From positions 2,411,001 to 2,475,000 of the forward strand of contig NZ_CP034328.1 of assembly GCF_003940805.1 (NCBI RefSeq): a stretch of DNA of 64,000 nucleotides, read 5' to 3'. Under the pieces are notes generated by a model. It searched no databases and was not told the DNA's origin. It was given only the letters and a program-made list of their open reading frames with translations. This stretch comes from Tabrizicola piscis (GTDB lineage: Bacteria > Pseudomonadota > Alphaproteobacteria > Rhodobacterales > Rhodobacteraceae). Positions 38,007 through 47,043 of the stretch are shown piece by piece; the stretch's first letter is position 1, and the number at the start of each line of letters is the position of its first letter. Position numbers and translations under genes: made by a program.

Positions 38007-39547
38007 ACGGTGCCGAAACCCTGGTGAAGACGCTGCTGGCCAGCGGTGTGCGGGTCTGTTTTGCCAACCCCGGAACGTCGGAAATGCACTTTGTTGCAGC
38101 ACTGGACCGGCACCCCGACATGCGCTGCATCCTCTGCCTGTTCGAGGGCGGCGTTTCGGGCGCGGCGGACGGGTTCTACCGGATGAGCGGCGAGGTTTCG
38201 GCGACCCTCCTCCACCTTGCCCCGGGCTTTGGCAACGCGTTCGCCAACCTTCACAACGCAAGGAAGGCGCAAAGCGGGGTGGTCAACATCATGGGCGACC
38301 ATGCGGATTATCACCTCCGCTTCGAGGCTCCGTTGAAGGGCGACACGGTCGGGATCAGCCGGACGGTCTCGCACTGGACGCGGGTCTGCGCGGAACCGGG
38401 GCGGGTTGCCGGGGATGCAGCCGAAGCGGTGCAGGCGGCGCGCGGCAAGAACGGCCAGATCGCAACGCTGATCCTGCCGGCGAACATGGCCTGGGATGCG
38501 GCCGAGGGCTATGCCGTGGCCCCGCCTCCGCCCCGCCTGCAGCGCCCGTCAGCCGAAGAAATCGCCGCCGCCGCGCGCGCCTTGCGTCAGCCCGGGGCGG
38601 TGTTGCTGGTCGATGGGCCGGTCCTGTGGTCCGATCTTGGGCTGTTGGCCAAGCGGCTGACCAAGGCCGCCGGGGCGCGGTTGATGCAGCCCTTCTTCGT
38701 CAGCCGTTTCCGCCGGGGTGCGGGGGCGGTGAAGATCGAACGCATGGCCTACCGGATCGAGGACAACCTCAACCTGATGGCGGGCGCGCCGGCGTTGGTG
38801 CTTTGCGGCACCACCCGACCTGCGGGGTTCTTCGCCTACCCGAACCTGCCGTCGACCCCGGATGATCCTGACACCCGTCTCATCGACCTGTGCACCCGCG
38901 AGATGGACATCGAATGGACCCTTCAGGCCCTTGCCGCTGAGATCGGTGAGGCCGAGCTTGGGCCCGAGGATTTCATGCCCCCGGACCATCCCGCCCTGCC
39001 CGAGGGCCCGCTGACCCTTGCCAGCGTGGGCGAGGCGATTGCTGCCCTGATGCCGGACGATTCCATCGTGGTGGATGAAGGGATCTCAGCCTCATCCCAC
39101 CTTGCGCCGGGGCTGAAGCGGGCGCGGGGCCATGATGCGCTGACGATCACGGGGGGCTCCATCGGCTTTGGCCTGCCCAATGCCGTAGGGGCGGCGGTGG
39201 CTTGCCCGGACCGCAAGGTGGTGGTGCTGGAGGGGGACGGGTCGGGGATGTATACGCTGCAATCCCTCTGGACGATGGCGCGTGAGGGGCTGGATGTGAC
39301 GGTGGTGATCTTTGCCAACCGGGGCTACCAGATCCTGCGGGACGAATTGGCGGCGGTCGGGGTGACCGAGGTGGGCCGCAACGTGGTGCGGATGTTTGAC
39401 GTGGTGGAACCGACGCTGGACTGGGTGGCGCTGGCCAAGGGGCATGGGGTGGCGGGCGTCAGGGTCACCGATATGGCCGGGTTCAACGCCGCCTTTGCCG
39501 AGGCTATGGGGCAGCGGGGGCCACGGCTGATCGAGGTGGTCTGCTAG
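38003..39547 (+). CDS. Thiamine diphosphate-dependent acetolactate synthase-like enzyme
   Basis: A 514-residue ThDP enzyme. The N-terminal Pyr domain begins MNGAETLVKTLLASGVRVCF ANPGTSEM with the catalytic Glu expected in LCLFEGGVSGAADG. The C-terminal PP domain has the ThDP/Mg motif VVLEGDGSGMYTLQSLWTMA ending at FANRGY (GDG-x-N type). The middle domain is short. Similarity is to the proteins usually labelled acetolactate synthase large subunit or benzoylformate decarboxylase-like; no small regulatory subunit gene is present, so a role in branched-chain amino acid synthesis is doubtful. It is coupled to the DUF2062 gene by an ATGA overlap. Confidence 0.8.
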   Translation: MNGAETLVKTLLASGVRVCFANPGTSEMHFVAALDRHPDMRCILCLFEGGVSGAADGFYRMSGEVSATLLHLAPGFGNAFANLHNARKAQSGVVNIMGDHADYHLRFEAPLKGDTVGISRTVSHWTRVCAEPGRVAGDAAEAVQAARGKNGQIATLILPANMAWDAAEGYAVAPPPPRLQRPSAEEIAAAARALRQPGAVLLVDGPVLWSDLGLLAKRLTKAAGARLMQPFFVSRFRRGAGAVKIERMAYRIEDNLNLMAGAPALVLCGTTRPAGFFAYPNLPSTPDDPDTRLIDLCTREMDIEWTLQALAAEIGEAELGPEDFMPPDHPALPEGPLTLASVGEAIAALMPDDSIVVDEGISASSHLAPGLKRARGHDALTITGGSIGFGLPNAVGAAVACPDRKVVVLEGDGSGMYTLQSLWTMAREGLDVTVVIFANRGYQILRDELAAVGVTEVGRNVVRMFDVVEPTLDWVALAKGHGVAGVRVTDMAGFNAAFAEAMGQRGPRLIEVVC

Positions 39548-39559
39548 GCTGGAGGGGGG

Positions 39560-39576
39560 TGTCCCGGGCAGGGACA
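39560..39576. repeat. TGTCCC hairpin repeat, copy 2
   Basis: TGTCCCGGGCAGGGACA is the exact reverse complement of the element at 28034-28050 and lies in the gap between the converging ThDP enzyme and alkB genes. Confidence 0.7.
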
Positions 39577-39634
39577 CTGCTCCCCTCTAGCAATATCAAT
39601 GGCTTAAGGGCCACCTGTTCAGGAGTTGTTAACC

Positions 39635-40768
39635 TTAGACCGCCACCGGGTTCAGCGCCTTGTTGTAGGGGTGCCAGTCGGTGATGTCAGGATAATGCAG
39701 CTTGCGCCACGCCTTGACCCGCGGGTTCATGACCCGCTTCCACAGGGGTGGGTTCATCGCCACGAAGACCATCAGCGGATAGCCAAGCGGAAGCTGGGGG
39801 GCTTCCTCCGTCGAATAGGTCTGCAGGAGCGGAAACCTTCGGTCGGGCTTGTAGTGGTGATCGGAGTGGCGCTGCAGGTTGATCAGGAGCCAGTTTGACG
39901 CCGTATGCGCGGCGTTCCAGCTGTGGTGGGGGCGGACATGTTCGTACTTGCCGTTCCCGAGGTGGCGGCGGGTGAGCCCGTAATGTTCGACATAATTCAC
40001 CGCCTCAAGCTGCCAGATCGCCACTGCCGCCTGATAGACGAAAAGGCCCAGACCCAGCCTCCCGCCCAAGGCGAAGGCGAGGGTAAGCATCCCGACCTGC
40101 AAGGCGGCATAGCGCCAGAAGGGGTTGGTGCGGTGCCACCATGGCAGGCCACGGCGGGCCAGAAGCGCCACCTCGGCCTTGAAGGCCGATTGCGGGCAGG
40201 ACCACAGCACGCGGGGGAAAAAGCGGTGGAAGCCTTCGTTATAGCGCGCGGTCACCGGGTCGCGCGGGGTGCCGACATGCAGGTGATGCACCCGCAGATG
40301 TTCCGACCGGAAATGCGAATACAGGACCGAGGCCAGCAACAGATCGCCCAGCCACCGCTCCACCCGCGACTTCTGGTGCATCAACTCGTGGCTGTAGTTG
40401 ATACCGATGGTGCCCGTCAGGATGCCGATGCCGAAGAACAGCACGCCCAGTTCCAGCGCGCCAAGATGGTCGGCGCGGGTGGCGTACCAGATCGTGCCGA
40501 ACAGGATCAGCATCTGGATCGGGAACCACACCAGCGTCAGCAGGCGGTACCAGAACAGGCTGTCTTCCGATTGCGGATCGGCGTTGCGTTCGTTCAGCCC
40601 GGTCACCGCGTCCAGCAGGGAGTAGAACAGGATCGAACAGCCGGGGACCAGCGCGGTATACCAGCCGCCCTGCGTGGCACCGATCACCGCCAAAGGCACC
40701 ATTCCCAGCGCAAACCAGAAGGGCAGGGCGTTCAGGAAACCAAGCGTCTGGGTGGGCGGGTTGGGCAT
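39635..40768 (-). CDS. alkB: Alkane 1-monooxygenase (AlkB type)
   Basis: AlkB is a di-iron membrane enzyme that hydroxylates terminal carbons of alkanes. The 377-residue protein shows all the His boxes: HELMH at 127-131, HLRVHH at 157-162, the NYVEHYG segment at 258-264 and LQRHSDHH at 298-305. Hydrophobic helices surround them (about 12-30, 36-55, 76-96, 105-125, 222-252). Rubredoxin and rubredoxin reductase, which pass electrons to AlkB, are not adjacent. The physiological substrate could also be a fatty acid or other hydrocarbon. Confidence 0.92.
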   Translation of the reverse strand: MPNPPTQTLGFLNALPFWFALGMVPLAVIGATQGGWYTALVPGCSILFYSLLDAVTGLNERNADPQSEDSLFWYRLLTLVWFPIQMLILFGTIWYATRADHLGALELGVLFFGIGILTGTIGINYSHELMHQKSRVERWLGDLLLASVLYSHFRSEHLRVHHLHVGTPRDPVTARYNEGFHRFFPRVLWSCPQSAFKAEVALLARRGLPWWHRTNPFWRYAALQVGMLTLAFALGGRLGLGLFVYQAAVAIWQLEAVNYVEHYGLTRRHLGNGKYEHVRPHHSWNAAHTASNWLLINLQRHSDHHYKPDRRFPLLQTYSTEEAPQLPLGYPLMVFVAMNPPLWKRVMNPRVKAWRKLHYPDITDWHPYNKALNPVAV

Positions 40769-40819
40769 GGCGGGTCCACTGACAAGCTGGCGGGAGTATC
40801 CTTTGGACGCGGCGGTTTC

Positions 40820-41854
40820 TCAACCATTCATGCTGTCGCGGGCCAGATCATAGGCCTTGCGCATCACGGTGGGAAGGTCGGCGGGGCGAAAGGCGTTTGG
40901 GGTCACCCAATCGCCCCGTTGGGGGGGGCCGTCGATCCGGGCGACCATGACCTGCAGGATAAGGTGGAAATGGGTGAAGGTGTGGCGCACCTCTCCCAGC
41001 GGTTGCCAGTCGGCATTGGCCGGGGCGGGGCCGCCCGCGCCATCCCATCCGTCGCCGGGAAAGCCCAGCATGCCGCCCAGCAGGCCGCGTTCCGGACGGG
41101 TTTCCAGCAGCCACGCGCCGTTGGAATGACCAAGCCAAAGCGTGCCGCGCCGCAGGGGCTTGTCAGCCTTGGGGGTCTTGCGCGGTAGGTCGGCCTGCAC
41201 GCCTTCGGCCCGGGCAAGGCAGGCGTGGTTCCACGGGCAGATGCCGCAGGCGGGGTTGCGCGGGGTGCAGATCGTGGCGCCAAGGTCCATCACCGCTTGG
41301 GCATAGTCACCCGGGCGCTGGGTGGGGGTCAGGCCTTCCGCGAGCGCGGTCAGTTCGGGCTTGGCGGCAGGCAGGGGCGTTTCAACGCGGTAAAGGCGGG
41401 ACATCACACGTTCGACGTTGCCATCGACGACGGTGGCGGCTTCGTCATGGGCGATGGCGGAGATGGCTGACGCGGTATAGGGGCCGATGCCGGGCAGGGT
41501 CAGCAGACCCGCGCGAGTGGTGGGGAACTGGCCGCCGTGATCGGCCACCACCGCGCGGGCGCATTTCAGAAGGTTGCGGGCGCGGGCGTAGTAGCCAAGG
41601 CCCGCCCATTCGCCCATCACCTGCGCATCTTCGGCGGCGGCGAGGGCGGTGACGGTTGGCCAGCGGGCGGTGAAGCGGTGGAAGTAGTCCTTGACCGCCG
41701 CCACTGTGGTTTGCTGCAGCATCACCTCGGACAGCCAGACGCGGTAGGGGTCGGGGCGGATGCCTGCCGCGCGGTCCTGCGGGGCTGTGCGCCACGGCAT
41801 GACGCGGGCGTGGCGGTCGTACCACTGCAGAAGCTGGGCGCTGAGGTCGGTCAC
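40820..41854 (-). CDS. mutY: A/G-specific adenine glycosylase
   Basis: MutY removes adenine mispaired with 8-oxoguanine, the partner of MutM. The 344-residue product has MPWRTAPQDRAAGIRPDPYR with VWLSEVMLQQTTV, the helix-hairpin-helix LTLPGIGPYTASAISAIAHD, and the 4Fe-4S ligands C-x6-C-x2-C-x5-C in CTPRNPACGICPWNHAC near residues 193-209. The C-terminal NUDIX-like 8-oxoG recognition domain is present. It is divergent from the DciA-like gene. Confidence 0.96.
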   Translation of the reverse strand: MTDLSAQLLQWYDRHARVMPWRTAPQDRAAGIRPDPYRVWLSEVMLQQTTVAAVKDYFHRFTARWPTVTALAAAEDAQVMGEWAGLGYYARARNLLKCARAVVADHGGQFPTTRAGLLTLPGIGPYTASAISAIAHDEAATVVDGNVERVMSRLYRVETPLPAAKPELTALAEGLTPTQRPGDYAQAVMDLGATICTPRNPACGICPWNHACLARAEGVQADLPRKTPKADKPLRRGTLWLGHSNGAWLLETRPERGLLGGMLGFPGDGWDGAGGPAPANADWQPLGEVRHTFTHFHLILQVMVARIDGPPQRGDWVTPNAFRPADLPTVMRKAYDLARDSMNG

Positions 41855-42013
41855 TTGTGATCCTTGTGGTCAGGGTCTGAACATAGCCGGGTGTGGGGCC
41901 GGTGCCAGAGGGCAGATCACCTGCGCGTCACGCAATCTTTATGGTCGCTGCGCATCCGGCACTGGCGGGGCGGGCCGGGTGCTATAGAATGGGCATTGAA
42001 GGATAAGGACACC

Positions 42014-42544
42014 ATGGTGCGCAAACCGCTGCCCGATCCCAGCCCACAGCGCCGCCAACGCGGGTTTGAACCTGCGGGCGGGCTGGTGAAGGCCCCGGTC
42101 CGCGCCGTGGGCGAGACGCGGGGCTTTGCCGTGGCGCGGCTGTTGACGCATTGGGCCGAAGTGGCGGGCGAGGATCTGGCGGGAAAGACCCGGCCGGTGA
42201 AGATCGGCTATGGCAAGGGCGGGATGGGGGCGACGCTGACGCTGTTGGTCAAGGCCGCCGAGGCGCCGATGGTGCAGATGGCGCTGCCGCATCTGAAGGA
42301 CCGGGTGAACGCGGTCTATGGCTATGCTGCCGTCAGCCACATCCACCTGACGCAGACCGCTGCCACCGGCTTTGCCGAGGGGCAGGCCGATTTCGCGCCG
42401 GCTCCCAAGGTGAAGCCCGTGCCCGCCCCGGACCCCGCCATATTGGCCCGTGCGCAGGGCGTGGCCGAAGGCGTGGGGGACCCGGCCTTGCGTGCCGCCC
42501 TTGAACAATTGGCGCAAAACATCTTATCTCGCCCCCGATCCTGA
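42014..42544 (+). CDS. DUF721/DciA-like protein
   Basis: A 176-residue protein starting at the ATG at 42014 after a GAAGGATAAGGA site. The N-terminal half holds the DUF721 pattern: LLTHWAEVAGEDLAGKTRPV KI followed by GATLTLLVKAAEAPMVQMAL PHLKDRVNAVYGYAAVSHIH L. The C-terminal part is an Ala/Pro linker and a short helix (GDPALRAALEQLAQNIL). DciA, the best-known member, helps load the replicative helicase in bacteria without DnaC. That role is plausible here, but alphaproteobacterial members are less studied. Confidence 0.75.
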   Translation: MVRKPLPDPSPQRRQRGFEPAGGLVKAPVRAVGETRGFAVARLLTHWAEVAGEDLAGKTRPVKIGYGKGGMGATLTLLVKAAEAPMVQMALPHLKDRVNAVYGYAAVSHIHLTQTAATGFAEGQADFAPAPKVKPVPAPDPAILARAQGVAEGVGDPALRAALEQLAQNILSRPRS

Positions 42545-42573
42545 CGGAACCGAATGACAAAGGACGTTCAACG

Positions 42574-43182
42574 ATGCTGAAACTGAACCGCCGGGCGATG
42601 ATCGCCCTTGCCGCCGCGATGGCTGCCTCTCCTGTCGTGGCGCAGGAGGCTGCGGCTGACCTGACGGATTACTCGATGGGGTCACCCGATGCGCCGGTGA
42701 AGATCGTGGAATACGCCAGCTTCACCTGCCCGCATTGCGCGACGTTCCATGCGACGGTGTTCAAGGACCTGAAGCGCGATTACATCGACACCGGCAAGGT
42801 GCATTTCACCCTGCGGGAGGTGTATTTCGACCGTTATGGCCTGTGGGCCGCGATGGTGGCGCGCTGTGGTGGTGAGATGCGGTATTTCGGCATTCACGAC
42901 ATGCTGTTTGACCAGCAGGCGGAATGGGCGGCCTCGCAAGACCCGATGGTGGTGGTGCAGAACCTCAAGACGATCGGGATTGCGGCGGGGCTGGATGGGG
43001 CGGCGATTGACGCTTGTCTGAACGATCAGGCGACGGCGGAGGCGCTGATCGCGCGGTTCCAGGTCAACATGGAGGCGGATGGGGTGCAGGGCACGCCGAC
43101 GATCATCATCAACGGCGAGAAGCATTCCAACATGGCTTATGCCGATCTGAAGGCGATCATCGACGCCGAGCTGGCCGGGTAA
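42574..43182 (+). CDS. DsbA-family thiol-disulfide protein
   Basis: A 202-residue periplasmic thioredoxin-fold protein. A signal peptide (LNRRAMIALAAAMAASPVVA, cleaved before QEAAA) precedes the active site FTCPHCATFHA, Cys52-Pro-His-Cys55. The cis-proline segment GVQGTPTIIING is near residue 170. It is in the DsbA/27 kDa outer-membrane-type group that oxidises or isomerises disulfides. Thirty bases separate it from the DUF721 gene, and the CoA-transferase gene follows after one base. Confidence 0.88.
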   Translation: MLKLNRRAMIALAAAMAASPVVAQEAAADLTDYSMGSPDAPVKIVEYASFTCPHCATFHATVFKDLKRDYIDTGKVHFTLREVYFDRYGLWAAMVARCGGEMRYFGIHDMLFDQQAEWAASQDPMVVVQNLKTIGIAAGLDGAAIDACLNDQATAEALIARFQVNMEADGVQGTPTIIINGEKHSNMAYADLKAIIDAELAG

Positions 43183-43183
43183 G

Positions 43184-44320
43184 ATGACCGCGCCGCTGGA
43201 GGGCATCCGCGTCATTGAACTGGCGCGGATTCTGGCTGGCCCCTGGGCCGGACAGACCCTGGCCGATCTTGGCGCGGATGTAATCAAAGTCGAGGCTCCG
43301 GAAGGCGACGACACCCGCCGCTGGGGCCCGCCGTTCATTGAGGCGGGGGGTGAGAAGACCGCCGCCTATTTCCATGCGACGAACCGGGGGAAGCGGTCGA
43401 TTACCTGCGATTTCCGCACGCCGGAGGGGCAAGAGGTTGTCCGTCGTCTGGTGGCGGATGCGGATGTGCTGATCGAGAACTTCAAGGTCGGCGGGTTGGC
43501 GAAATACGGGCTGGATTGGGAAAGCCTGCGGCAGGTGAACCCGCGGCTGGTGTATTGTTCCATCACCGGCTTCGGGCAGGACGGGCCTTACGCCCACAGG
43601 GCGGGGTATGATTTCATCATTCAGGGCATGTCGGGGCTGATGTCGGTCACTGGCCCTGCCGATGGTCAGCCGCAGAAGGTGGGCGTGGCGGTGACGGATG
43701 TGTTCACCGGGGTCTATGCCGCAACGGCGATCCTTGCGGCGCTGGTGCAGCGGGGGCGGACGGGGGAGGGCCAGCAGATCGACATGGCGCTTCTGGATGT
43801 CGCGACCAGCGTGATGGCCAATCAGGCGATGAACTACCTGGCATCCGGCAAGGCGCCGGGGTTGATGGGCAATGCGCATCCGAACCTTGCCCCCTATGCG
43901 GTGTTCGACTGCGCGGATGGCTGGCTGATTCTGGCCACCGGGAATGACGGGCAATACCAACGGCTGTGCAAGGTGCTGGGGGTGGAGGATATGGCGACGG
44001 ACCCCGCCTATCTGACCAACGCCGACCGGGTGCAGAACCGCGCCGCGATGACCAAACGGCTGACCGCGGCGACGAAGCGCTGGGCCAAGGCCGACCTTCT
44101 GGCGGCCTGTGAGGGCGCAGGCGTGCCCGCCGGGCCGATCAACGACATGGCCGAGGTCTTTGCCGACCCACAGGTCGTGGCGCGGGGGATGCAGATTGCG
44201 CCCGAAGGATTACCGGGCGTGCGCAGCCCGATGCGGTTTTCCGGCGCGGAGTTGAGCCTTGACCGCCCTGCGCCCCGGTTGGGGCAGCATCAGGACGAGG
44301 TGCTGGGGAAGAACGGCTGA
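43184..44320 (+). CDS. Class III (CaiB/BaiF) CoA-transferase
   Basis: A 378-residue enzyme that moves CoA between carboxylic acids. The start MTAPLEGIRVIELARILAGP WAGQTLADLGADVIKVE is characteristic, as are NRGKRSITCD, VLIENFKVGGLAKYGLDW and QEMxGL-like QGMSGLMSVTG. The catalytic Asp is expected near GVAVTDVFTGVYA. The nearest characterised types act on succinate, glutarate or HMG-CoA, but specificity cannot be read. It ends in front of copy B of the three-hairpin repeat. Confidence 0.9.
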   Translation: MTAPLEGIRVIELARILAGPWAGQTLADLGADVIKVEAPEGDDTRRWGPPFIEAGGEKTAAYFHATNRGKRSITCDFRTPEGQEVVRRLVADADVLIENFKVGGLAKYGLDWESLRQVNPRLVYCSITGFGQDGPYAHRAGYDFIIQGMSGLMSVTGPADGQPQKVGVAVTDVFTGVYAATAILAALVQRGRTGEGQQIDMALLDVATSVMANQAMNYLASGKAPGLMGNAHPNLAPYAVFDCADGWLILATGNDGQYQRLCKVLGVEDMATDPAYLTNADRVQNRAAMTKRLTAATKRWAKADLLAACEGAGVPAGPINDMAEVFADPQVVARGMQIAPEGLPGVRSPMRFSGAELSLDRPAPRLGQHQDEVLGKNG

Positions 44321-44327
44321 CCGGCGG

Positions 44328-44396
44328 GCCGGAGTTTTCGAAAACTCCGGTTCGGAGCCTTTGAAGGCTCCGGCGCGATGTCTTTGAAGAAATCGC
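44328..44396 (-). repeat. Three-hairpin intergenic repeat, copy B
   Basis: Read on the minus strand this has the same order as copy A at 25897-25965: a TTTCTTCAAAGA-type stem (44377-44394), a CGGAGCC-armed stem (44353-44372) and a third stem with arms CCGGAGTT (44329-44350). In the third stem copy A has AATT where copy B has AGTT, and the opposite arm changes to match. It fills the spacer between the converging CoA-transferase and lpxK genes. Confidence 0.85.
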
Positions 44397-44397
44397 T

Positions 44398-45390
44398 TCA
44401 GAGGCCCAGTCGGGCCAACGCGGCATCCATCGCTGTCCAGTCCTTGATCTGCAGGCGGACAACCAGCGTCAGCACGCGCATGCGCCAATGGGGTGGCAGG
44501 CGGGCGGCGTCTTTCTCGGTCGTCACAAGTTGGGCGCCTGCTGCCATCGCCTCGGCTTCCAGCCGCTTCAGCAGGGTTTCGGACAGGGGGGCGTGGTCGG
44601 CCAAAGCCTCCCCCCGGACGAGATTTGCGCCAAGGTCGCGGAGGGTGGTGAAGAAACGGTTGGGATCGGCGATGCCGGCAAAGGCCAACAGGCGCTGGCC
44701 CTGCCAGTCCATTCCGGTTTGCAGGGGGTGAAGTTCCCCTGTCACCAGCGGCAGGGTGATGTGCCGCCCCCAAGTGTCGGCAAACTGCGCTTGCGCCCCC
44801 GGCCCGCCAATGGCCACCACCAGATCGGCGCGGGCCAGACCCACTTGCACCGGTTCGCGCAACGGGCCTGCCGGGATGCAGCGCCCGTTGCCAAAGCCGC
44901 GCGCGGCGTCGACGACGACAAGCCCTAGCGACGGCTTGACCGAGGGGTTCTGGAAGCCGTCGTCCAGCAGGACCACCTGTGCGCCTGCCGCTTCGGCGGC
45001 CTGCACACCTGCCGCACGATCCTTGGCCACCCAAGTGGGCGCGAAGGCGGACAGGAGGAGCGGTTCATCCCCGACTTCGGCTGCTTTGTGGTGGGTTTCG
45101 CGGACCTGAACCGGGCCGGCAAGGCTGCCGCCATAGCCGCGACTGACGATGTGCACCGCATGGCCGTGCGACAGCAGGCGTTCGGCAAGGGCCAGCGTCA
45201 CCGGGGTTTTTCCAGCACCCCCGGCGACCAGATTCCCGACGCAGATCACCGGAATGCGCGGGGTGTAGCCGGGTTGGTGCAGTCGCCGGGCTGTGCCTGC
45301 TGCATATAGCCAGCCAAGGGGCGCCAGAAGCCGGGCGGCCACTGCGGGACTGTCTGGCTTGGTGAACCAGAAGCCCGGAGCCCGCGTCAT
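44398..45390 (-). CDS. lpxK: Tetraacyldisaccharide 4'-kinase
   Basis: LpxK phosphorylates the lipid A precursor at the 4' position on the inner face of the cytoplasmic membrane. The 330-residue product has the N-terminal PGFWFTKPDSPAVAARLLAP segment, Walker A in CVGNLVAGGAGKTPVTLALA, SRGYGG, and the VLLDDGFQNPSVK motif. The family-typical GIADPNRFF is also present. It overlaps waaA by four bases. Normal length. Confidence 0.95.
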   Translation of the reverse strand: MTRAPGFWFTKPDSPAVAARLLAPLGWLYAAGTARRLHQPGYTPRIPVICVGNLVAGGAGKTPVTLALAERLLSHGHAVHIVSRGYGGSLAGPVQVRETHHKAAEVGDEPLLLSAFAPTWVAKDRAAGVQAAEAAGAQVVLLDDGFQNPSVKPSLGLVVVDAARGFGNGRCIPAGPLREPVQVGLARADLVVAIGGPGAQAQFADTWGRHITLPLVTGELHPLQTGMDWQGQRLLAFAGIADPNRFFTTLRDLGANLVRGEALADHAPLSETLLKRLEAEAMAAGAQLVTTEKDAARLPPHWRMRVLTLVVRLQIKDWTAMDAALARLGL

Positions 45391-46583
45391 GGCGCGGCGT
45401 CCATCATGGCGCGAATCTGGACCAGCAGGCGTTCGGTCACTTCGGCGCCATCACTGGCCACGGCCCATGCGGCCTGCGCAAGGCGGGCGGCACGGTCGGG
45501 GGCAAGGAGATCACCCAAGCTGTCGGCCAGATCATTGGCCGAAGCCACGGCGCGGGTGGCCCTTGCCGCGCCAAGGCGGCCGAAGATCGGGCCAAATTGC
45601 CCGGTGCGGGTGCCATGCAAGATGGCCGAACCGAGGGCTGCAGGCTCCATCGGGTTGCGGATGGGGCCGGTGCCAGAGAGGCTGCCGCCCAGAAAGGTCA
45701 GCGGGGACAGGCGGTACCACAGCCCGTATTCGGCGGGGTTGTCGGCGACGAACACCTCAACCGCGGCGTCGGGTTCCTCTTCGCGCATGCGCCGGGCGAC
45801 CACCCAGCCTTCCTCATCCTCAAACCGTTTGGCGAGGGGTTCGGCATCGGCCGGGTCGGCGGGCATCACGATCAGCAACAGCCGGTGGGCCTGTTGCAGG
45901 CTCGCCCGTTGCGCGGCAATCACGGCGGCCACTTCCGAAGCGGGCAGGCCGGCGGCAAACCAGACCGGTCGGGCGGCGAGCAGGCGCGCGAGGGCGGCGC
46001 GTTCCGCCTCAAGACAGGGAAGGGCGGCGCTTTCATCTTCCATCCGGCCGGTGACGGCGACGGTGGACAGCGCGGCCCCGGCCTTGCGGAACGCGCGGGC
46101 CGAGGCTTCGTCAACGGCGCAGATCCGCGAAAACCGGGACAGGGCCGACCGCATCAGGCCCGGATACCAGGCATTCCGGTCGCGCGGAAAATGCGGGTTG
46201 CGGCCGTTGACCAGCAAAAGCGGAATCTGCCGTTGGGCGGCTTCGTGGACGACGGCGGGGTGAAGTTCGCCTTCGGCAAAGACCACGATGTCGGGACGCC
46301 AATGGTCCAGAAAGGCGCGGGCCTCGACCGGTGCATCGACGGGTGGCTGTTGGTGGATCACGCCTTCGCGGGGCGGCAGGTCGAGCGGGCAGGTCATCAG
46401 AACGGCCACGCCATCCTCTTCGATCAGCCGCCGGGCGAGGGCGAGGATCGGACTGACCTGGTCTTGGGTGGGGGCATGCAGCCAGGCGAGCCCCCCTGCA
46501 GGGCGGTCCGGGCGTGAGGTCGCCGGACCGGCTTCGCGCCGTTGGCCAAGATTATAGAGCCTGAGACCAAGCGACGCTGACAT
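45387..46583 (-). CDS. waaA: Kdo transferase WaaA
   Basis: WaaA adds 3-deoxy-D-manno-octulosonic acid to the lipid A precursor. The 398-residue protein has the GT-B arrangement: an N-terminal domain with LTCPLDLPP-type loop, a conserved acidic motif FAEGELHPAVV, VNGRNP, and a C-terminal domain with LSPLTFLGGSLSGTGPIRNP MEPAALGSAILHG, the nucleotide-sugar site. It lies between a DUF4170 gene and lpxK, an order typical of Rhodobacteraceae LPS loci. The N-terminal membrane anchor seen in E. coli is weak here. Confidence 0.92.
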   Translation of the reverse strand: MSASLGLRLYNLGQRREAGPATSRPDRPAGGLAWLHAPTQDQVSPILALARRLIEEDGVAVLMTCPLDLPPREGVIHQQPPVDAPVEARAFLDHWRPDIVVFAEGELHPAVVHEAAQRQIPLLLVNGRNPHFPRDRNAWYPGLMRSALSRFSRICAVDEASARAFRKAGAALSTVAVTGRMEDESAALPCLEAERAALARLLAARPVWFAAGLPASEVAAVIAAQRASLQQAHRLLLIVMPADPADAEPLAKRFEDEEGWVVARRMREEEPDAAVEVFVADNPAEYGLWYRLSPLTFLGGSLSGTGPIRNPMEPAALGSAILHGTRTGQFGPIFGRLGAARATRAVASANDLADSLGDLLAPDRAARLAQAAWAVASDGAEVTERLLVQIRAMMDAAP

Positions 46584-46586
46584 GGG

Positions 46587-46832
46587 TCAGTGTCCAACTT
46601 CCTCGGTCGCGGAGCCCGACTTTTCTTCGTCCCGCAGGCGGTGAAGATGGGCGATGAAGTAGCGCATATGGGCATTGTCCACGGTGCGCTGGGCTTCGGC
46701 TTTCCAGGCGGAAAAGGCGGTTTCATAGTTCGGGAACATCCCGACGATGTGGATCTTGGAGACATCGCGGAAAACGTTGGTCTGCGGGTCAACCAGTTCG
46801 CCCCCGAAGACAAGGTGCAGGCGTTGGGTCAT
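46587..46832 (-). CDS. DUF4170 small protein
   Basis: An 81-residue protein starting MTQRLHLVFGGELVDPQTNV FRDV at the ATG at 46832, which has GGAGA six bases upstream; a frame four codons longer adds nothing conserved. FPNYETAFSAWKAEAQRTVD NAHMRYFIAHLHRL matches the DUF4170 pattern of alphaproteobacteria. It has no signal peptide. Function is unknown, but its position before waaA-lpxK is commonly kept, which hints at a link with the cell envelope. Confidence 0.75.
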   Translation of the reverse strand: MTQRLHLVFGGELVDPQTNVFRDVSKIHIVGMFPNYETAFSAWKAEAQRTVDNAHMRYFIAHLHRLRDEEKSGSATEEVGH

Positions 46833-47043
46833 GAGTGTCTCCATATCGTGGTGCGGTCGTGAGCGGGCCGTTTCGGGCGTCGGGACACTACCCCCTTTGG
46901 CCGGTGGGGGGAAGCGGCCAAGCAGCGGCTGTCGAGGGTCCGGCCAAGGTTCCAGTCGGGGTTGCGGGGCTTGCGCTGGTGGGGCGTTGTGGCAAGACTG
47001 CGCGCGTGGGGCCAGGGTGCGGCCCGGGTTTCAGGAGGTAGTG

